From Alphaproteobacteria bacterium (GTDB lineage: Bacteria > Pseudomonadota > Alphaproteobacteria > Micropepsales > Micropepsaceae), in NCBI GenBank assembly GCA_023259375.1, contig JAHFQC010000029.1:1-34923 (forward strand): 34,923 nt of DNA, given 5' to 3'. This document shows positions 22,998 through 32,027 of the stretch, one piece after another (positions within the stretch are counted from its first letter, which is position 1; the number at the start of each line of letters is the position of its first letter). The notes beneath the pieces were generated by a model that was given only the letters and a program-made list of their open reading frames with translations, did no database searches and was not told the origin of the DNA. A program made the position numbers and the translations under genes.

Positions 22998-23359
22998 TTT
23001 GCCAGAACCTTGGTGACGATGCGGCAAAGCTGATCGGCATCGAACGGCTTTGTGATCCAGCCGGTGGCGCCGGCTGCTTTAGCCTCGCTCTTCATGCCGG
23101 GATCGGACTCGGTGGTGAGAAACACGATCGGAACGCCGGTGTAGGCCGTGTTGGTGCGCACCTTGCGGATCATCGAGAGGCCATCCATCACCGGCATATT
23201 GAGGTCGGTGATGATCAGGTCGTACCGTGCGGCGCCGGCCTTGGTCGCTCCTTCGGAGCCATTGGCAGCTTCAGTGACGTTGTGGCCGTGCCCATTGAGC
23301 GCGATTTTCACCGCCTGACGGATGCTCGCGGAGTCGTCGACGATCAGGATCGAGCTCAT
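22994..23359 (-). CDS. cheY: Chemotaxis response regulator CheY
   Basis: This is a single receiver domain of 121 residues with no output domain. Asp8/Asp9 (IVDDS) bind Mg, Asp52 (ITDLNMPVMDG) accepts phosphate, Thr lies in IVFLTTES, and the conserved Lys lies in GWITKPF near residue 104. Phosphorylated CheY usually binds the flagellar motor switch, or may act as a phosphate sink. It overlaps both the STAS gene and cheA as ATGA, so the three are tightly coupled. No CheZ or CheD gene is present in this operon. Confidence 0.96.
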   Translation of the reverse strand: MSSILIVDDSASIRQAVKIALNGHGHNVTEAANGSEGATKAGAARYDLIITDLNMPVMDGLSMIRKVRTNTAYTGVPIVFLTTESDPGMKSEAKAAGATGWITKPFDADQLCRIVTKVLAK

Positions 23360-23661
23360 GGCGCGGTCCAGAACAGAGCGTTGTCGGGCGAATTCAGGAA
23401 GCCGCCGCGGACCAGGACGTCGCGGAGAGCGTCGGGTAACGGGCCGGAGATGCACACTCTCTTGCCGTCGCGCGCGGCTGTGCGCCGAGCCGACTCGATG
23501 AGCTGCACAAGCGACAAATCGGCTTCTGTAACAGCGCGTGGATCGAATACCACGCCCGGTGCGTCGGCGTAGAATTCCACAAACGCGCGGTGCGTGTCGG
23601 CGATGGTGCGAACTGTCTGTTCGCCGCACAAACGGAATGCGGTGGCTGGCTCTGGGTGCAC
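23356..23661 (-). CDS. STAS-domain protein, first gene of the che operon
   Basis: The frame starts at GTG 23661 and gives 101 residues. It carries a STAS-like alternation of strands and helices: ATAFRLCGEQTVRTIADTH at the start, DPRAVTEADLSLVQLIESARRTAARDG in the middle, and KRVCISGPLPDALRDVLVRGGF at the end. No phosphorylatable Ser is evident at the usual place (DLSLVQ is the nearest). Small proteins at this spot occur in other alphaproteobacterial che operons; in Sinorhizobium meliloti the CheS protein binds CheA and speeds CheY1 dephosphorylation. Functional equivalence is inference from position. The start codon and ribosome site sit at the foot of a long inverted repeat. Confidence 0.8.
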   Translation of the reverse strand: MHPEPATAFRLCGEQTVRTIADTHRAFVEFYADAPGVVFDPRAVTEADLSLVQLIESARRTAARDGKRVCISGPLPDALRDVLVRGGFLNSPDNALFWTAP

Positions 23662-23665
23662 TTGG

Positions 23666-23714
23666 GTAATCCCCCTCTCCTCGGATGGCCGAGTTGATCA
23701 AGCCGGGGGATTAC
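23666..23714 (-). promoter_or_regulatory. Inverted repeat in the che operon leader, masking the first ribosome site
   Basis: GTAATCCCCC (23666-23675) and GGGGGATTAC (23705-23714) are perfect 10-base inverted arms separated by 29 bases. An inner hairpin, CTCGG/CCGAG (23680-23684/23689-23693), fits in between. On the mRNA the 3' arm contains the GGGGGA ribosome site of the GTG at 23661, so folding would hide it. It could instead be a protein-binding dyad. Confidence 0.55.
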
Positions 23715-23844
23715 AGGCGGCTTCACTTAAATCGCGGTAAAGTTATGGGCGAGTGGCCACCGCAATCGTGGGTAGTCCGTATTCGTACCTATGGGAAACA
23801 AATATCGGCATGGCCTTTTTTCTCGTATTTTAAGAAATCGAACC
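23715..23844. other. Upstream region of the che operon, unusually AT-rich
   Basis: This stretch separates the altronate dehydratase stop from the che leader. It contains A/T tracts around 23816-23835 and must carry the che promoter, but no convincing sigma-70, sigma-54 or sigma-28 pair is visible. No clear terminator for the upstream gene is seen either. Confidence 0.4.
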
Positions 23845-25353
23845 TCACATCACCGCGCCGATATGCCAAGGCACGAATTCCATGTCGCCGTAGCCGAGTT
23901 CTTCGCTCTTCGATTTCTGGCCCGATGCGACGGCGAGAAGATAATCCAGGATTTCCGAGCCTTTTTCTGCCACCGTCGCATGTCCGGTGGCGATGGTGCC
24001 GCAGTCGACATCCATATCGTCGGTCATCTTCTTATATATCTCGCTGTTGGTGGCGAGCTTGATCGACGGCGAAGGCTTGCAGCCATAGGCTGATCCGCGG
24101 CCCGTGGTGAAGGCGATCATGGTGGCGCCCGAGGCGACCTGACCGGTGGCGGAGCAGGGATCGAAGCCGGGGCTATCCATGAAGACGAGGCCGTGCTTCT
24201 TCACCGGCTCGGCATATTCAATGACGTCGACCAGCGGCGAAGTGCCGGCCTTGGCGACTGCACCAAGCGATTTCTCGAGAATGGTGGTGAGTCCGCCCGC
24301 CTTGTTGCCGGGCGAGGGGTTGTTGTTCATCTCCATCTTGTGGATGGCGGTGTATTCCTCCCACCACGTGATCCGGGCACGGAGTTTTTCCACCAGCGTG
24401 GGCGACAGGGCGCGGGCGTAAAGAAGATGTTCGGCGCCGTAGATCTCCGGCGTTTCCGACAGCAGGACCGTGCCGCCGAGCGCGACCAGCCTGTCACTGG
24501 TATTGCCCAGCGCGGGATTGGCGGTGATGCCGCTCCAGCCATCCGAACCGCCGCATTGCAGGCCGATGACGAGTTCGCTCGCAGGCTGCGGCGTGCGGGT
24601 TATGGCATTGGCGGCCGGCAGCATCGCTTTGAGCCGCGTCAGTCCTTCGGCAATCGCCCGCTTGGTGCCGCCGGTGTCCTGGATGGTGAAAGACTGGAAC
24701 TGCTCGCTGTCGGTAATGCCGTACTCCTGCTTGAAACGGGCAAGCTGGATCACTTCGCAACCGAGCCCGACCAGCAGCACCGCCGCGAAGTTCGGATTGG
24801 CGGCCGTGCCCCACAGCGTGCGCGTCAAGAGGTCGTAGCCTTCGCCTTTCACCGCCATGCCGCAACCCGACGGATGGGTGATTGGCACGATCCCGTCGAT
24901 ATTCGGGTAATCCTTCAGCAAGCCGTTTTTCTCGGCCGCTTCGGCGATGTGGCGCGCCACGGTGGCGGAGCAGTTCACGCTGGTGAGGACGCCGATGTAA
25001 TTGCGGGTCCCGACTTTGCCGTTCGCCCGCTTGTAGCCGAGGAATGTGCGCGGCGTTTCGTGCGCTTCGAATACCGGTGCGGCGTCGGCCGCCTCGCGCA
25101 GATCGGAGAAAGCGAGATTGTGGACGTGAACGTGCCGGCCGGGCGCGATATCCTCGCTGGCGACGCCGATCACCTGGCAGTATTTGCGTACCGGTGTACC
25201 ACGCGGGATCGCTTTGGTCGCGACCTTGTGGCCGAACGGGATGGCATCGCGCGTGGTGATCCCTTCCGCCGCGATCTCCGTGCCAGGGTCCAGCGCCGTC
25301 ACTGCGACGACGACGTTGTCATTAGCATTGAGGCGGATGGTGGCGATACCCAT
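23845..25353 (-). CDS. uxaA: Altronate dehydratase (UxaA type; galactarate dehydratase family)
   Basis: UxaA dehydrates D-altronate to 2-keto-3-deoxygluconate in the galacturonate branch of pectin catabolism, in the cytoplasm. I chose ATG 25353 with GGAG seven bases upstream (502 residues). Residues 1-100 form a SAF domain (IRLNANDNVVVAVTAL...GRHVHVHNL). The catalytic part includes GKVGTRNYIGVLTSVNCSATVARHI, ITHPSGCGM, LGLQCGGSDGWSG-like IGLQCGGSDGWSGITANPALG, and TGRGSAYGCKPSPSIKLATNS. The GarD family is close, so galactarate as substrate cannot be excluded, but full length with SAF and the pectin-enzyme neighbours favour altronate. It lies 13 bases downstream of the GH2 gene. Confidence 0.88.
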   Translation of the reverse strand: MGIATIRLNANDNVVVAVTALDPGTEIAAEGITTRDAIPFGHKVATKAIPRGTPVRKYCQVIGVASEDIAPGRHVHVHNLAFSDLREAADAAPVFEAHETPRTFLGYKRANGKVGTRNYIGVLTSVNCSATVARHIAEAAEKNGLLKDYPNIDGIVPITHPSGCGMAVKGEGYDLLTRTLWGTAANPNFAAVLLVGLGCEVIQLARFKQEYGITDSEQFQSFTIQDTGGTKRAIAEGLTRLKAMLPAANAITRTPQPASELVIGLQCGGSDGWSGITANPALGNTSDRLVALGGTVLLSETPEIYGAEHLLYARALSPTLVEKLRARITWWEEYTAIHKMEMNNNPSPGNKAGGLTTILEKSLGAVAKAGTSPLVDVIEYAEPVKKHGLVFMDSPGFDPCSATGQVASGATMIAFTTGRGSAYGCKPSPSIKLATNSEIYKKMTDDMDVDCGTIATGHATVAEKGSEILDYLLAVASGQKSKSEELGYGDMEFVPWHIGAVM

Positions 25354-25366
25354 TTTGATCTCCAAC

Positions 25367-28300
25367 TCAGACAAGCCAGCCGACGGCATTGCTCAGGAAG
25401 CGAAGCTGCATCGGCGTAACGAAATCCGGCACGCGGTGGAACAGGACTTTGCCTCGTCCGAGGCGTGTCGTGAAGGTCCCGGCGCCGATCCGGCGGTCGT
25501 GATCGCGGCTGTAGCCGACAAATACATCGACATCGGGCCCATCGACCAGAAGTCCGTTGGCGAGGCGGCCGCGGGCCTGGAAAAATCCGTCCATCGCGCG
25601 CCCGACCGGCATGCCGGCGTAAACCGGATGCGAACGGACGAAATACCAGTTGCCCATCCACGGTGCGCGATAGCGGCCGACCTGGCCTTGATAGGTGAAG
25701 GCGCTTTCCGCCGCGAGTTGGCGCGCCACGCCATCAGCGAGCGCGTCTTCCTGGGGCAACAGCAGCAGCGGCAGGCCGGCTTTCGCCGCGGCAATGAGTT
25801 CGGCGGGCAGGGAGCCGGGCATGGGCTTGGTCTTGGCGTTCTTGTCGAGCGTCAGTCCGTCGTCGCCGCCGAGCTTTTGTCCCGGCGCGGATGCATCGGT
25901 CAGGCCGGAGGCAATGACCACATCGAACGAACCGCCCGGCATATAATCGGCAACGGTGATGCCAGGAATGTCCTTCAGTTGCTGGCGCAGTTGCGGCCAG
26001 ACGCCGATGACACCGACTTTCACGGTGCGGCCGGGAACCGGCGGGCGTTTGGTGTCGACCACCCAGATCTCTTTCGCCTGCGTCGCACCGGGATCGCTGG
26101 TCAACGCAAATTCGAAGCGGTGCAGTCCCTCGGCCTCGAGCGGCGCATTGCCATAATTCGTCATCACCGGCGCGCTCATCTGCCCGGGCGCGAACGCCGG
26201 CGCCGGCGCATCTACCAAACCGATCCGCTGTCCCGAGGGTTCGATCCGCGCGAACTTCAGTCTTCCGGTCACCGGTTTGCCGGTGTCATTCAGAAGATAG
26301 AGATCGAACTTGGCAGCATCGCCGCGCGCCACCACCATCTGCCGCTGCTTGGCGACCGGACGCACCGGCTTGAGACTGCCCGCAATCAGTTTGGGATCGG
26401 ATTTGAAATTGCGGAAATTGTCGACGATGCCGGAATGGTTGTCGATGGCGGTGGTTTCCCACCCCGAAATCGCGGCGTAATCGACCGCATCGGCGATGCG
26501 CGCGTTCTCCATATAGTTCTGCCAGCTCACGTAACTCTTACGGCCGATGGAGAGAAACAGCGCTTCGGCGCTCGGGAAGGCAGCGGCGAAATTCCAGCGC
26601 TTCAGGAAGGTCTGATACGCCGCGAGAATTTCTTCATGGTCCTTGCGGTCGTACGCTTTGCCGCCGCGCGCCAGGATTTCGGCCACCATCATGGTATGGT
26701 TGTCGGGAACCGCGCAGCCTTCCATCTCGCCGTATTGCACGATGCCGGGAGCGAAGGTGTTGCGATAGGTGAAGTGCTCCGGGTCTTGATAGAAACGGTC
26801 GTACCATTGATCGCCGGCGCCCTGGTGATCGTCCCACCAATGGCCCCACGGTTCCTTGTCGGAGCGGTGCAGCACCGGATTGTACGGTTCGTACCACGCC
26901 TGGGCGGCGTGATATTCGGGCGAGGACATGCCGTCGTTCATCAGGATGATGCGGCTGTCGTCGAGCGCCCGCAGCTCTTCCATCACCTTGATCACATGCG
27001 GATCGGAAAGATCGGCGTTGTTCTCGTTCTGCAGCGTCCAGTGCACCAGGGAGGGATGGCTGCGGAAGGTCCGCACCATCCGTTTCATCTTGGCGATGGC
27101 GTAGCGCTGACAGAACTTGTCGGCCTCGGTCTCAGGCGTTTGCATCAGCACGCTGTGCTGGTCGACCTCGATTCCGGCAGGCAGTTTGCCGAACATGTAT
27201 TTGCCGCCGCCCGGCTCCATGCCGCGCAACAGGCCGAGCCGGTCCTGGGCGTCGAGCACGTCGTGCTTGCCGGTATTGCGATGGAAGGCGAGGCAGTTGA
27301 GGCCAAGCGTCTTGGCGGCGCGCACTTCTTTTTCGGCGAGATCGGGCGTCGGCCACATGCCATTGAGGCCCCAATAGCCCCACGAGATCGCGGAATAAAG
27401 TTTGATGCGGCGGCCGTTGAGCTTGAACACCGCGTTCGATCCGACGCCATCGGGCGCGAACCAGCGAAAGCCGAACGTCACTTGCTTTCGCGATACGCCG
27501 TGCTTGGTCTTCAGCGCGACGTCGAGCCGGTAGAGATGCGGCGTGTCGAGGTCCCAGACCGCGGGCTTGTTGGCGCGCAGTTCGAAGGCGAATGTTCCGG
27601 CGTCCTGGTCGAGAGTGACCTGCTTGGCCGGCAGCTTGGCGCCGGCTTTGGCATCGGTGATGGTGAGCGCGATCAAGCGCTCGATATTCTTCGCACCGGG
27701 AATGCCGTCCACCTGCACGAAGGCGCGGACTGTTCCAGTTCTGGGGGTGTTGAGCACCCAGGCGTCGGCGATACGCGCGTCCATCGGATGGGCCGCGATC
27801 GTCAGTCCTCGGTCCAAGCCGCCGAAACCGTGGCTCTTGGGAATGCGGACCTTGCCCCATTGCAGGGTGTCGCCGTCGACCCAATCGAGCCGTCCGCCCG
27901 GATTGGTGATGCGGATGGCGAGCGTGTTCTTGCCGCCCGGCACCGCGGCGCCGGTCACATCGCATTCGAACGGCAACTGGTCGATGAGCGAATATCCGAC
28001 CAGCTTCTGGTTCAAATAGACCTCGGCGCGCTGGCGCGCCCCGCGCACGGTGAGGATCAGGCGCTTGCCGGCCAGGGTGGCGGGAATGTCGATCGTCCGC
28101 CACCACCACGAGACACCTTCGTAATTCCCATTCTGCGGTTCGGAATCGGTGGCGGCGTAGGTGAACTCGCCATCCGTATACGGACGGCTGCCGAATTCGC
28201 CCCAGTAATGCTGTTCGACCGTCGCGGGCAGGCTGACTTCGATGCCGCCGAGCGCCTCCCATCCGCCGGTGGGTGGATTGACCGGCAGGGCACCGAGATC

Positions 28301-28474
28301 GAACTCGCCGGGCAGGAAAATCGCGTCGTCGTGCCAGGGCGCATCGCGGTCGATCCACAAATGCCAGCCGTCATCGGGCAGGGCGATCGTGTCCGGGATA
28401 GTTGTCCCGGCTTCGGCGGAAAGGGTTGCGGCGGCGCCCGCCATGCCGACAAACTCGCGACGGTTGATGCGCAT
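25367..28474 (-). CDS. Glycoside hydrolase family 2-like enzyme, Tat-exported
   Basis: From ATG 28474 (AGGAGG eight bases upstream; GTG 28477 is an alternative) the product has 1035 residues. NRREFVG opens a Tat-type signal of about 23 residues. A sugar-binding jelly roll (WWWRTIDIPATLAGKRLILTVRGARQRAEVYLNQKLVG) comes first. An immunoglobulin-like domain and a TIM barrel follow, with probable acid/base Glu484 in LQNENNA and a probable nucleophile at Glu583 or Glu585 (VQYGEMEG). A long C-terminal region holds Gly-rich strands of unknown role. Family 2 covers beta-galactosidases, glucuronidases, mannosidases and RG-II-active enzymes, so the sugar is not predictable. Next to GH106 and uxaA, a rhamnogalacturonan side-chain target is likely. 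Confidence 0.8.
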   Translation of the reverse strand: MRINRREFVGMAGAAATLSAEAGTTIPDTIALPDDGWHLWIDRDAPWHDDAIFLPGEFDLGALPVNPPTGGWEALGGIEVSLPATVEQHYWGEFGSRPYTDGEFTYAATDSEPQNGNYEGVSWWWRTIDIPATLAGKRLILTVRGARQRAEVYLNQKLVGYSLIDQLPFECDVTGAAVPGGKNTLAIRITNPGGRLDWVDGDTLQWGKVRIPKSHGFGGLDRGLTIAAHPMDARIADAWVLNTPRTGTVRAFVQVDGIPGAKNIERLIALTITDAKAGAKLPAKQVTLDQDAGTFAFELRANKPAVWDLDTPHLYRLDVALKTKHGVSRKQVTFGFRWFAPDGVGSNAVFKLNGRRIKLYSAISWGYWGLNGMWPTPDLAEKEVRAAKTLGLNCLAFHRNTGKHDVLDAQDRLGLLRGMEPGGGKYMFGKLPAGIEVDQHSVLMQTPETEADKFCQRYAIAKMKRMVRTFRSHPSLVHWTLQNENNADLSDPHVIKVMEELRALDDSRIILMNDGMSSPEYHAAQAWYEPYNPVLHRSDKEPWGHWWDDHQGAGDQWYDRFYQDPEHFTYRNTFAPGIVQYGEMEGCAVPDNHTMMVAEILARGGKAYDRKDHEEILAAYQTFLKRWNFAAAFPSAEALFLSIGRKSYVSWQNYMENARIADAVDYAAISGWETTAIDNHSGIVDNFRNFKSDPKLIAGSLKPVRPVAKQRQMVVARGDAAKFDLYLLNDTGKPVTGRLKFARIEPSGQRIGLVDAPAPAFAPGQMSAPVMTNYGNAPLEAEGLHRFEFALTSDPGATQAKEIWVVDTKRPPVPGRTVKVGVIGVWPQLRQQLKDIPGITVADYMPGGSFDVVIASGLTDASAPGQKLGGDDGLTLDKNAKTKPMPGSLPAELIAAAKAGLPLLLLPQEDALADGVARQLAAESAFTYQGQVGRYRAPWMGNWYFVRSHPVYAGMPVGRAMDGFFQARGRLANGLLVDGPDVDVFVGYSRDHDRRIGAGTFTTRLGRGKVLFHRVPDFVTPMQLRFLSNAVGWLV

Positions 28475-28615
28475 CACGCTAACCTCCTGCGACGCCTCGT
28501 ACAGACGATCGTCCGACCCGTTGTTGCGTTAGCATGAGTGATCTAAAGTGCGCAAGTTAGAACATAACGCGCCAAATTCGATCATGACCCGGCGCGGCGC
28601 TTTGGGAGGGAAACC
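28475..28615. promoter_or_regulatory. Divergent regulatory region between the GH2 and GH106 genes
   Basis: It carries AGGAGG for GH2 and GGGAGGG for GH106. GCGTTA (28526-28531) and TAACGC (28565-28570) are inverted arms 33 bases apart. TCGATCATGACC (28578-28589) nearly repeats a sequence upstream of the GH28 gene. Promoter hexamers are not clear enough to call. Confidence 0.5.
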
Positions 28616-31600
28616 ATGCCGTTCACGACCGGCAAGCGATTGTTTGTGCTCGCCTTGCTGGCGTCGTCGGCGGCTTTCTTTCCGGCCGTAGCGGGCGGGA
28701 CACCCAGCCGGCAGGCCGACGCATTGGTGAGCGGATTCCGGGTGCCGCCTCAGGCCGCCCGGCCGCGAGTCTTCTGGCCGTGGATGAACGGCAATGTCAC
28801 GCGCGAGGGCATCGACAAGGATCTGGCCTGGATGCACCGCATCGGGATCGCCGGTTTTCCGGCGGTGGATGCGGCCATCGACACGCCGACCGTGGTCGAG
28901 CACCGTGTTCCTTATCTCTCCGACGAATGGAAGGATCTCTACCGCTATGCCGTGAAAACGGCCGACCGCTACGGCATGGAGGTCGCCGTCGAAGGCGCGC
29001 CCGGCTGGAGCATGACCGGCGGTCCGTGGGTGACGCCCGATCAGGCGATGAAGAAAGTCGTGTGGAGCGCCACCCGGATCGAAGGCGGCAAGCCGTTCCA
29101 TGGCCAACTGCCGCAGCTGCCGGACAATATAGGCCCGCTGCAGAATGCGCCGCTAGCGGGCGACGATGTGCCGACGCCCAAAACGGCGGCGCTGCATTTC
29201 TATCGCGACAGTCTGGTGCTCGCTTATCCGGCGCCGGTGGCCGAACCGGTCGTAGCTGAGGCATCGTGGAATGGTGGCACGCTCGACCCCGCGTTGTTGA
29301 GCGACGGCGATCTGGCGAAGGCGGTGAAACTGACGGCGGCTGGTTCCGATGCTGACGTTTGGGTCGCCGAAAAGTTCAAGCAGCCCGCGACGGTGCAAGG
29401 TGTGCGCCTCGGCATGACGGTAGCTAAGGCGCTCGGCTATCGCGCCGTGGTGGAAGCTTCCGATGACGGCGAAGCCTGGCGCCATGTCGCCGATTTTCCG
29501 CCTGCGGCACAGCTTCAGCGCATGCAGATCGGCCAACAGACGATTTCATTCGCGCCGGTGACCGCCCGCTGGTTCCGCGTCGTGCTGAAGCCGGCCGTGC
29601 CGTTGCGTTCCAGCTATCGCCCCAAAGACGATGCCGCGCCGGGCTATGATGCACCGAACACGGCGCCGCCTGCGATCGAACGCGCCTACGAGATCCGCGA
29701 ACTGGTTTTCCATACCAGTGCGACGGTCAACGAATTCGAGAAGAAAGCGATGTTCGCCGCGCCACCGCGCGACTTCTATGCCTTGGCTTCGGCGTCCGCC
29801 TTCATACCCGGTACGGCGATCAATCCGGCCGCTGTGATCAATCTCACCGGTAAGATGAAACCTGACGGCAGCCTCGATTGGACGCCGCCGCCGGGGCAAT
29901 GGACGGTGCTGCGGCTCGGCTATTCGCTGGTTGGCAAGGAGAACCATCCGGCGCCGCGCGAAGCCACCGGCCTTGAAGTCGACAAGCTGAATGCCGCGCA
30001 TGTGCGCGATTACCTGCGCCAGTATTTCAGCCTTTATCAGAATGCCGTCGGTCCTGACTTGGTCGGCAAGCGCGGCATCCGCTCGATCCTGATCGACTCC
30101 TCCGAAATCGGTCAGCAGAACTGGACCGAAAACCTCATCGCCGATTTTAAGCGCCTGCGCGGTTATGATCCGACGCCGTTCCTGCCGGCGCTGACCGGCG
30201 CGGCGGTCGAAAGCCCCGTCGCATCCGACACGTTCCTGTGGGATTTTCGCCGCACGGTGGAGGAGTTGCTGGCCGCTAATCATTACGGCGAGCTGGTGCG
30301 TTTTGCGCACGAGCATGGGCTGGAGACGCAGGGCGAGGCGTTGGAAATCTTTCGCCCGACTTTCGGCGACGACATGGAAATGCGCCGTCCTTTCGACGTG
30401 CCGATGGGTGCGATGTGGACCTACGACACCGACAAGTTTCCGGTTCAGCTCACTTATGAGGCCGATCTGCTCGGCGCTGCCTCGGTGGCGCATATCTATG
30501 GTCAGAACATCGTCGGCGCGGAATCGCTGACCAGCGACCGCCAGCCTTGGGGCTGGGCACCGTCGACGCTCAAGCGTTATGTCGACATGGAGTTCGCGCG
30601 CGGCGTCAATCGCGTGTTCATCCATACTTCGGTGCATCAGCCGGCCGACAAACCGCCCGGGCTGACGCTGGCGGGCTTCGGTCAGATGTTCGATCGTCAC
30701 GAAACCTGGGCCGAGATGGCGCGGCCGTGGACCGATTACATCGCGCGCGCTTCGTATCTCTTGCAGCAAGGCCGTTTTGTTGCCGATGTGGCGTATTTCT
30801 ACGGCCAGGAAGCGCCGCTGACATCGCTATTCGGTGAGAAACGCGTGCGCGATGTTCCCGCCGGATATGCCTTCGACTTTTTCAATGCGCCGGCGCTGAA
30901 CGAGCTGTCGGTCGACAGCGGTGCGCTCGTCACCAAATCCGGCATGCGCTATCGCGTGCTCTATCTCGGTGGGATGTCGCAGCATTTGACCGTTGCGGTG
31001 CTGAACAAGCTCCGCGCATTGGCCGATGCGGGCGCGGTGATCGTCGGCACGCGGCCGCTGTCTTCGCCCAGCCTGGCCGATACGCCGGAGGCTTTTGCGG
31101 CGGCGCGCGATGCTTTGTTCGGCCGACACACCGTGTTTGCCACTCTGCCGGAAGCGTTTGCGGCGCTCGATCTGACGCCGGACTTTGTGGTCAGCGGCAC
31201 CGACGCGATGGTGATGCCTGTGCATCGCAAGCTGGCGGACGGCGATCTCTATTTTGTCGCCAACCGGTCGAAGAAAGCGGAGACATTCCACGCGAGTTTC
31301 CGCGTGTCGGGCCGGGAACCCGAACTATGGGACGCCGTCACCGGCAAGGTCAGCCCGGCATCGTGGGTCTCCAAGGACGGCCGCACCGACGTGCTGTTGT
31401 CGCTTCCGGCGGACGGTTCGGTATTCGTGGTCTTCCGCAAGCCAACGAAAATCCAGGGCATGGCGCTGCATGTGCGAGTCGAAACGTCCGTCGCCAAAAT
31501 GGATGGCGCCTGGACGGTGGCGTTCCAGCCCGGCCGCGGCGCGCCGGCTTCGACCACGCTCGCGTCTCTTATGCCGTGGAACGGAAGCACCGATGCTCGC

Positions 31601-31969
31601 GTGAAGTATTTCTCGGGCGAGGCGACTTATACCAAAGCCTTTACGTTGGCGGGCAAGCGCCATGGTGTGCGCTATGTGCTCGATCTCGGCGATGTGAAGG
31701 AGCTGGCAGAGGTGAATCTTAACGGCAAGTCCGTTGGTGCCGTTTGGGCTGCGCCGTTCAAGCTTGATGTCACCGCTGCGATCAAGCTCGGCCGGAATAT
31801 GCTGAAGGTGAAAGTCGCCAATCTCTGGGTTAACCGGCTGATTGGCGACGCTCAGCCGGACGCCAAGAAGGTAACCTTCACCACCATCCCGACTTATCGC
31901 GCCGATGCGCCGCTGCGGCTGTCGGGATTATTGGGGCCGGTGCGGGTGTTGCGGGTGACACAGAAGTGA
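28616..31969 (+). CDS. GH106-family alpha-L-rhamnosidase, exported
   Basis: The 1117-residue product has a signal peptide (residues 1-27, hydrophobic LFVLALLASSAAFFPAVA). The opening RPRVFWPWMNGNVTREGIDKDLAWMHRIGIAGF and VAVEGAPGWSMTGGPWVTPDQAMKKVVWS are typical of GH106. WNGGTLDPALLSDGD starts an inserted carbohydrate-binding-like domain. The catalytic barrel continues with GIRSILIDSSEIGQQNWTENLIADFKRLRGYDP and HEHGLETQGEALEIF. A galactose-binding-like domain closes the protein. GH106 enzymes remove alpha-L-rhamnose from rhamnogalacturonans and plant glycosides. It diverges from GH2, so the two are probably expressed together. Confidence 0.9.
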   Translation: MPFTTGKRLFVLALLASSAAFFPAVAGGTPSRQADALVSGFRVPPQAARPRVFWPWMNGNVTREGIDKDLAWMHRIGIAGFPAVDAAIDTPTVVEHRVPYLSDEWKDLYRYAVKTADRYGMEVAVEGAPGWSMTGGPWVTPDQAMKKVVWSATRIEGGKPFHGQLPQLPDNIGPLQNAPLAGDDVPTPKTAALHFYRDSLVLAYPAPVAEPVVAEASWNGGTLDPALLSDGDLAKAVKLTAAGSDADVWVAEKFKQPATVQGVRLGMTVAKALGYRAVVEASDDGEAWRHVADFPPAAQLQRMQIGQQTISFAPVTARWFRVVLKPAVPLRSSYRPKDDAAPGYDAPNTAPPAIERAYEIRELVFHTSATVNEFEKKAMFAAPPRDFYALASASAFIPGTAINPAAVINLTGKMKPDGSLDWTPPPGQWTVLRLGYSLVGKENHPAPREATGLEVDKLNAAHVRDYLRQYFSLYQNAVGPDLVGKRGIRSILIDSSEIGQQNWTENLIADFKRLRGYDPTPFLPALTGAAVESPVASDTFLWDFRRTVEELLAANHYGELVRFAHEHGLETQGEALEIFRPTFGDDMEMRRPFDVPMGAMWTYDTDKFPVQLTYEADLLGAASVAHIYGQNIVGAESLTSDRQPWGWAPSTLKRYVDMEFARGVNRVFIHTSVHQPADKPPGLTLAGFGQMFDRHETWAEMARPWTDYIARASYLLQQGRFVADVAYFYGQEAPLTSLFGEKRVRDVPAGYAFDFFNAPALNELSVDSGALVTKSGMRYRVLYLGGMSQHLTVAVLNKLRALADAGAVIVGTRPLSSPSLADTPEAFAAARDALFGRHTVFATLPEAFAALDLTPDFVVSGTDAMVMPVHRKLADGDLYFVANRSKKAETFHASFRVSGREPELWDAVTGKVSPASWVSKDGRTDVLLSLPADGSVFVVFRKPTKIQGMALHVRVETSVAKMDGAWTVAFQPGRGAPASTTLASLMPWNGSTDARVKYFSGEATYTKAFTLAGKRHGVRYVLDLGDVKELAEVNLNGKSVGAVWAAPFKLDVTAAIKLGRNMLKVKVANLWVNRLIGDAQPDAKKVTFTTIPTYRADAPLRLSGLLGPVRVLRVTQK

Positions 31970-31980
31970 TTTTTGCCTCG

Positions 31981-32010
31981 TTGGCTCCGGCTTATTATCG
32001 CAGAAGCCAA
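31981..32010 (+). promoter_or_regulatory. Small hairpins between the GH106 gene and the reductase gene
   Basis: TTGGCT/AGCCAA (31981-31986/32005-32010) and GGCTT/AAGCC (31989-31993/32004-32008) share their 3' arm, so only one can form. They lie in the 58-base gap and are followed by the GAAGAGG ribosome site. They may be a weak attenuator or simply chance. Confidence 0.25.
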
Positions 32011-32027
32011 AGAAGAAGAGGTCGTGC

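Noticed and set aside
23802..23832. Sigma-28-like promoter (GCCGATAT with TAAA) before the che operon
   Set aside because: The -10 part matches seven of eight bases, but TAAA is 19 bases away instead of about 15, so the pair is not convincing.
25184..28537. Plus-strand open frame of 1117 codons
   Set aside because: It is antisense to the GH2 and uxaA genes, has low-complexity Arg/Gly/Ala-rich sequence and no domain; a shadow of GC-rich codons.
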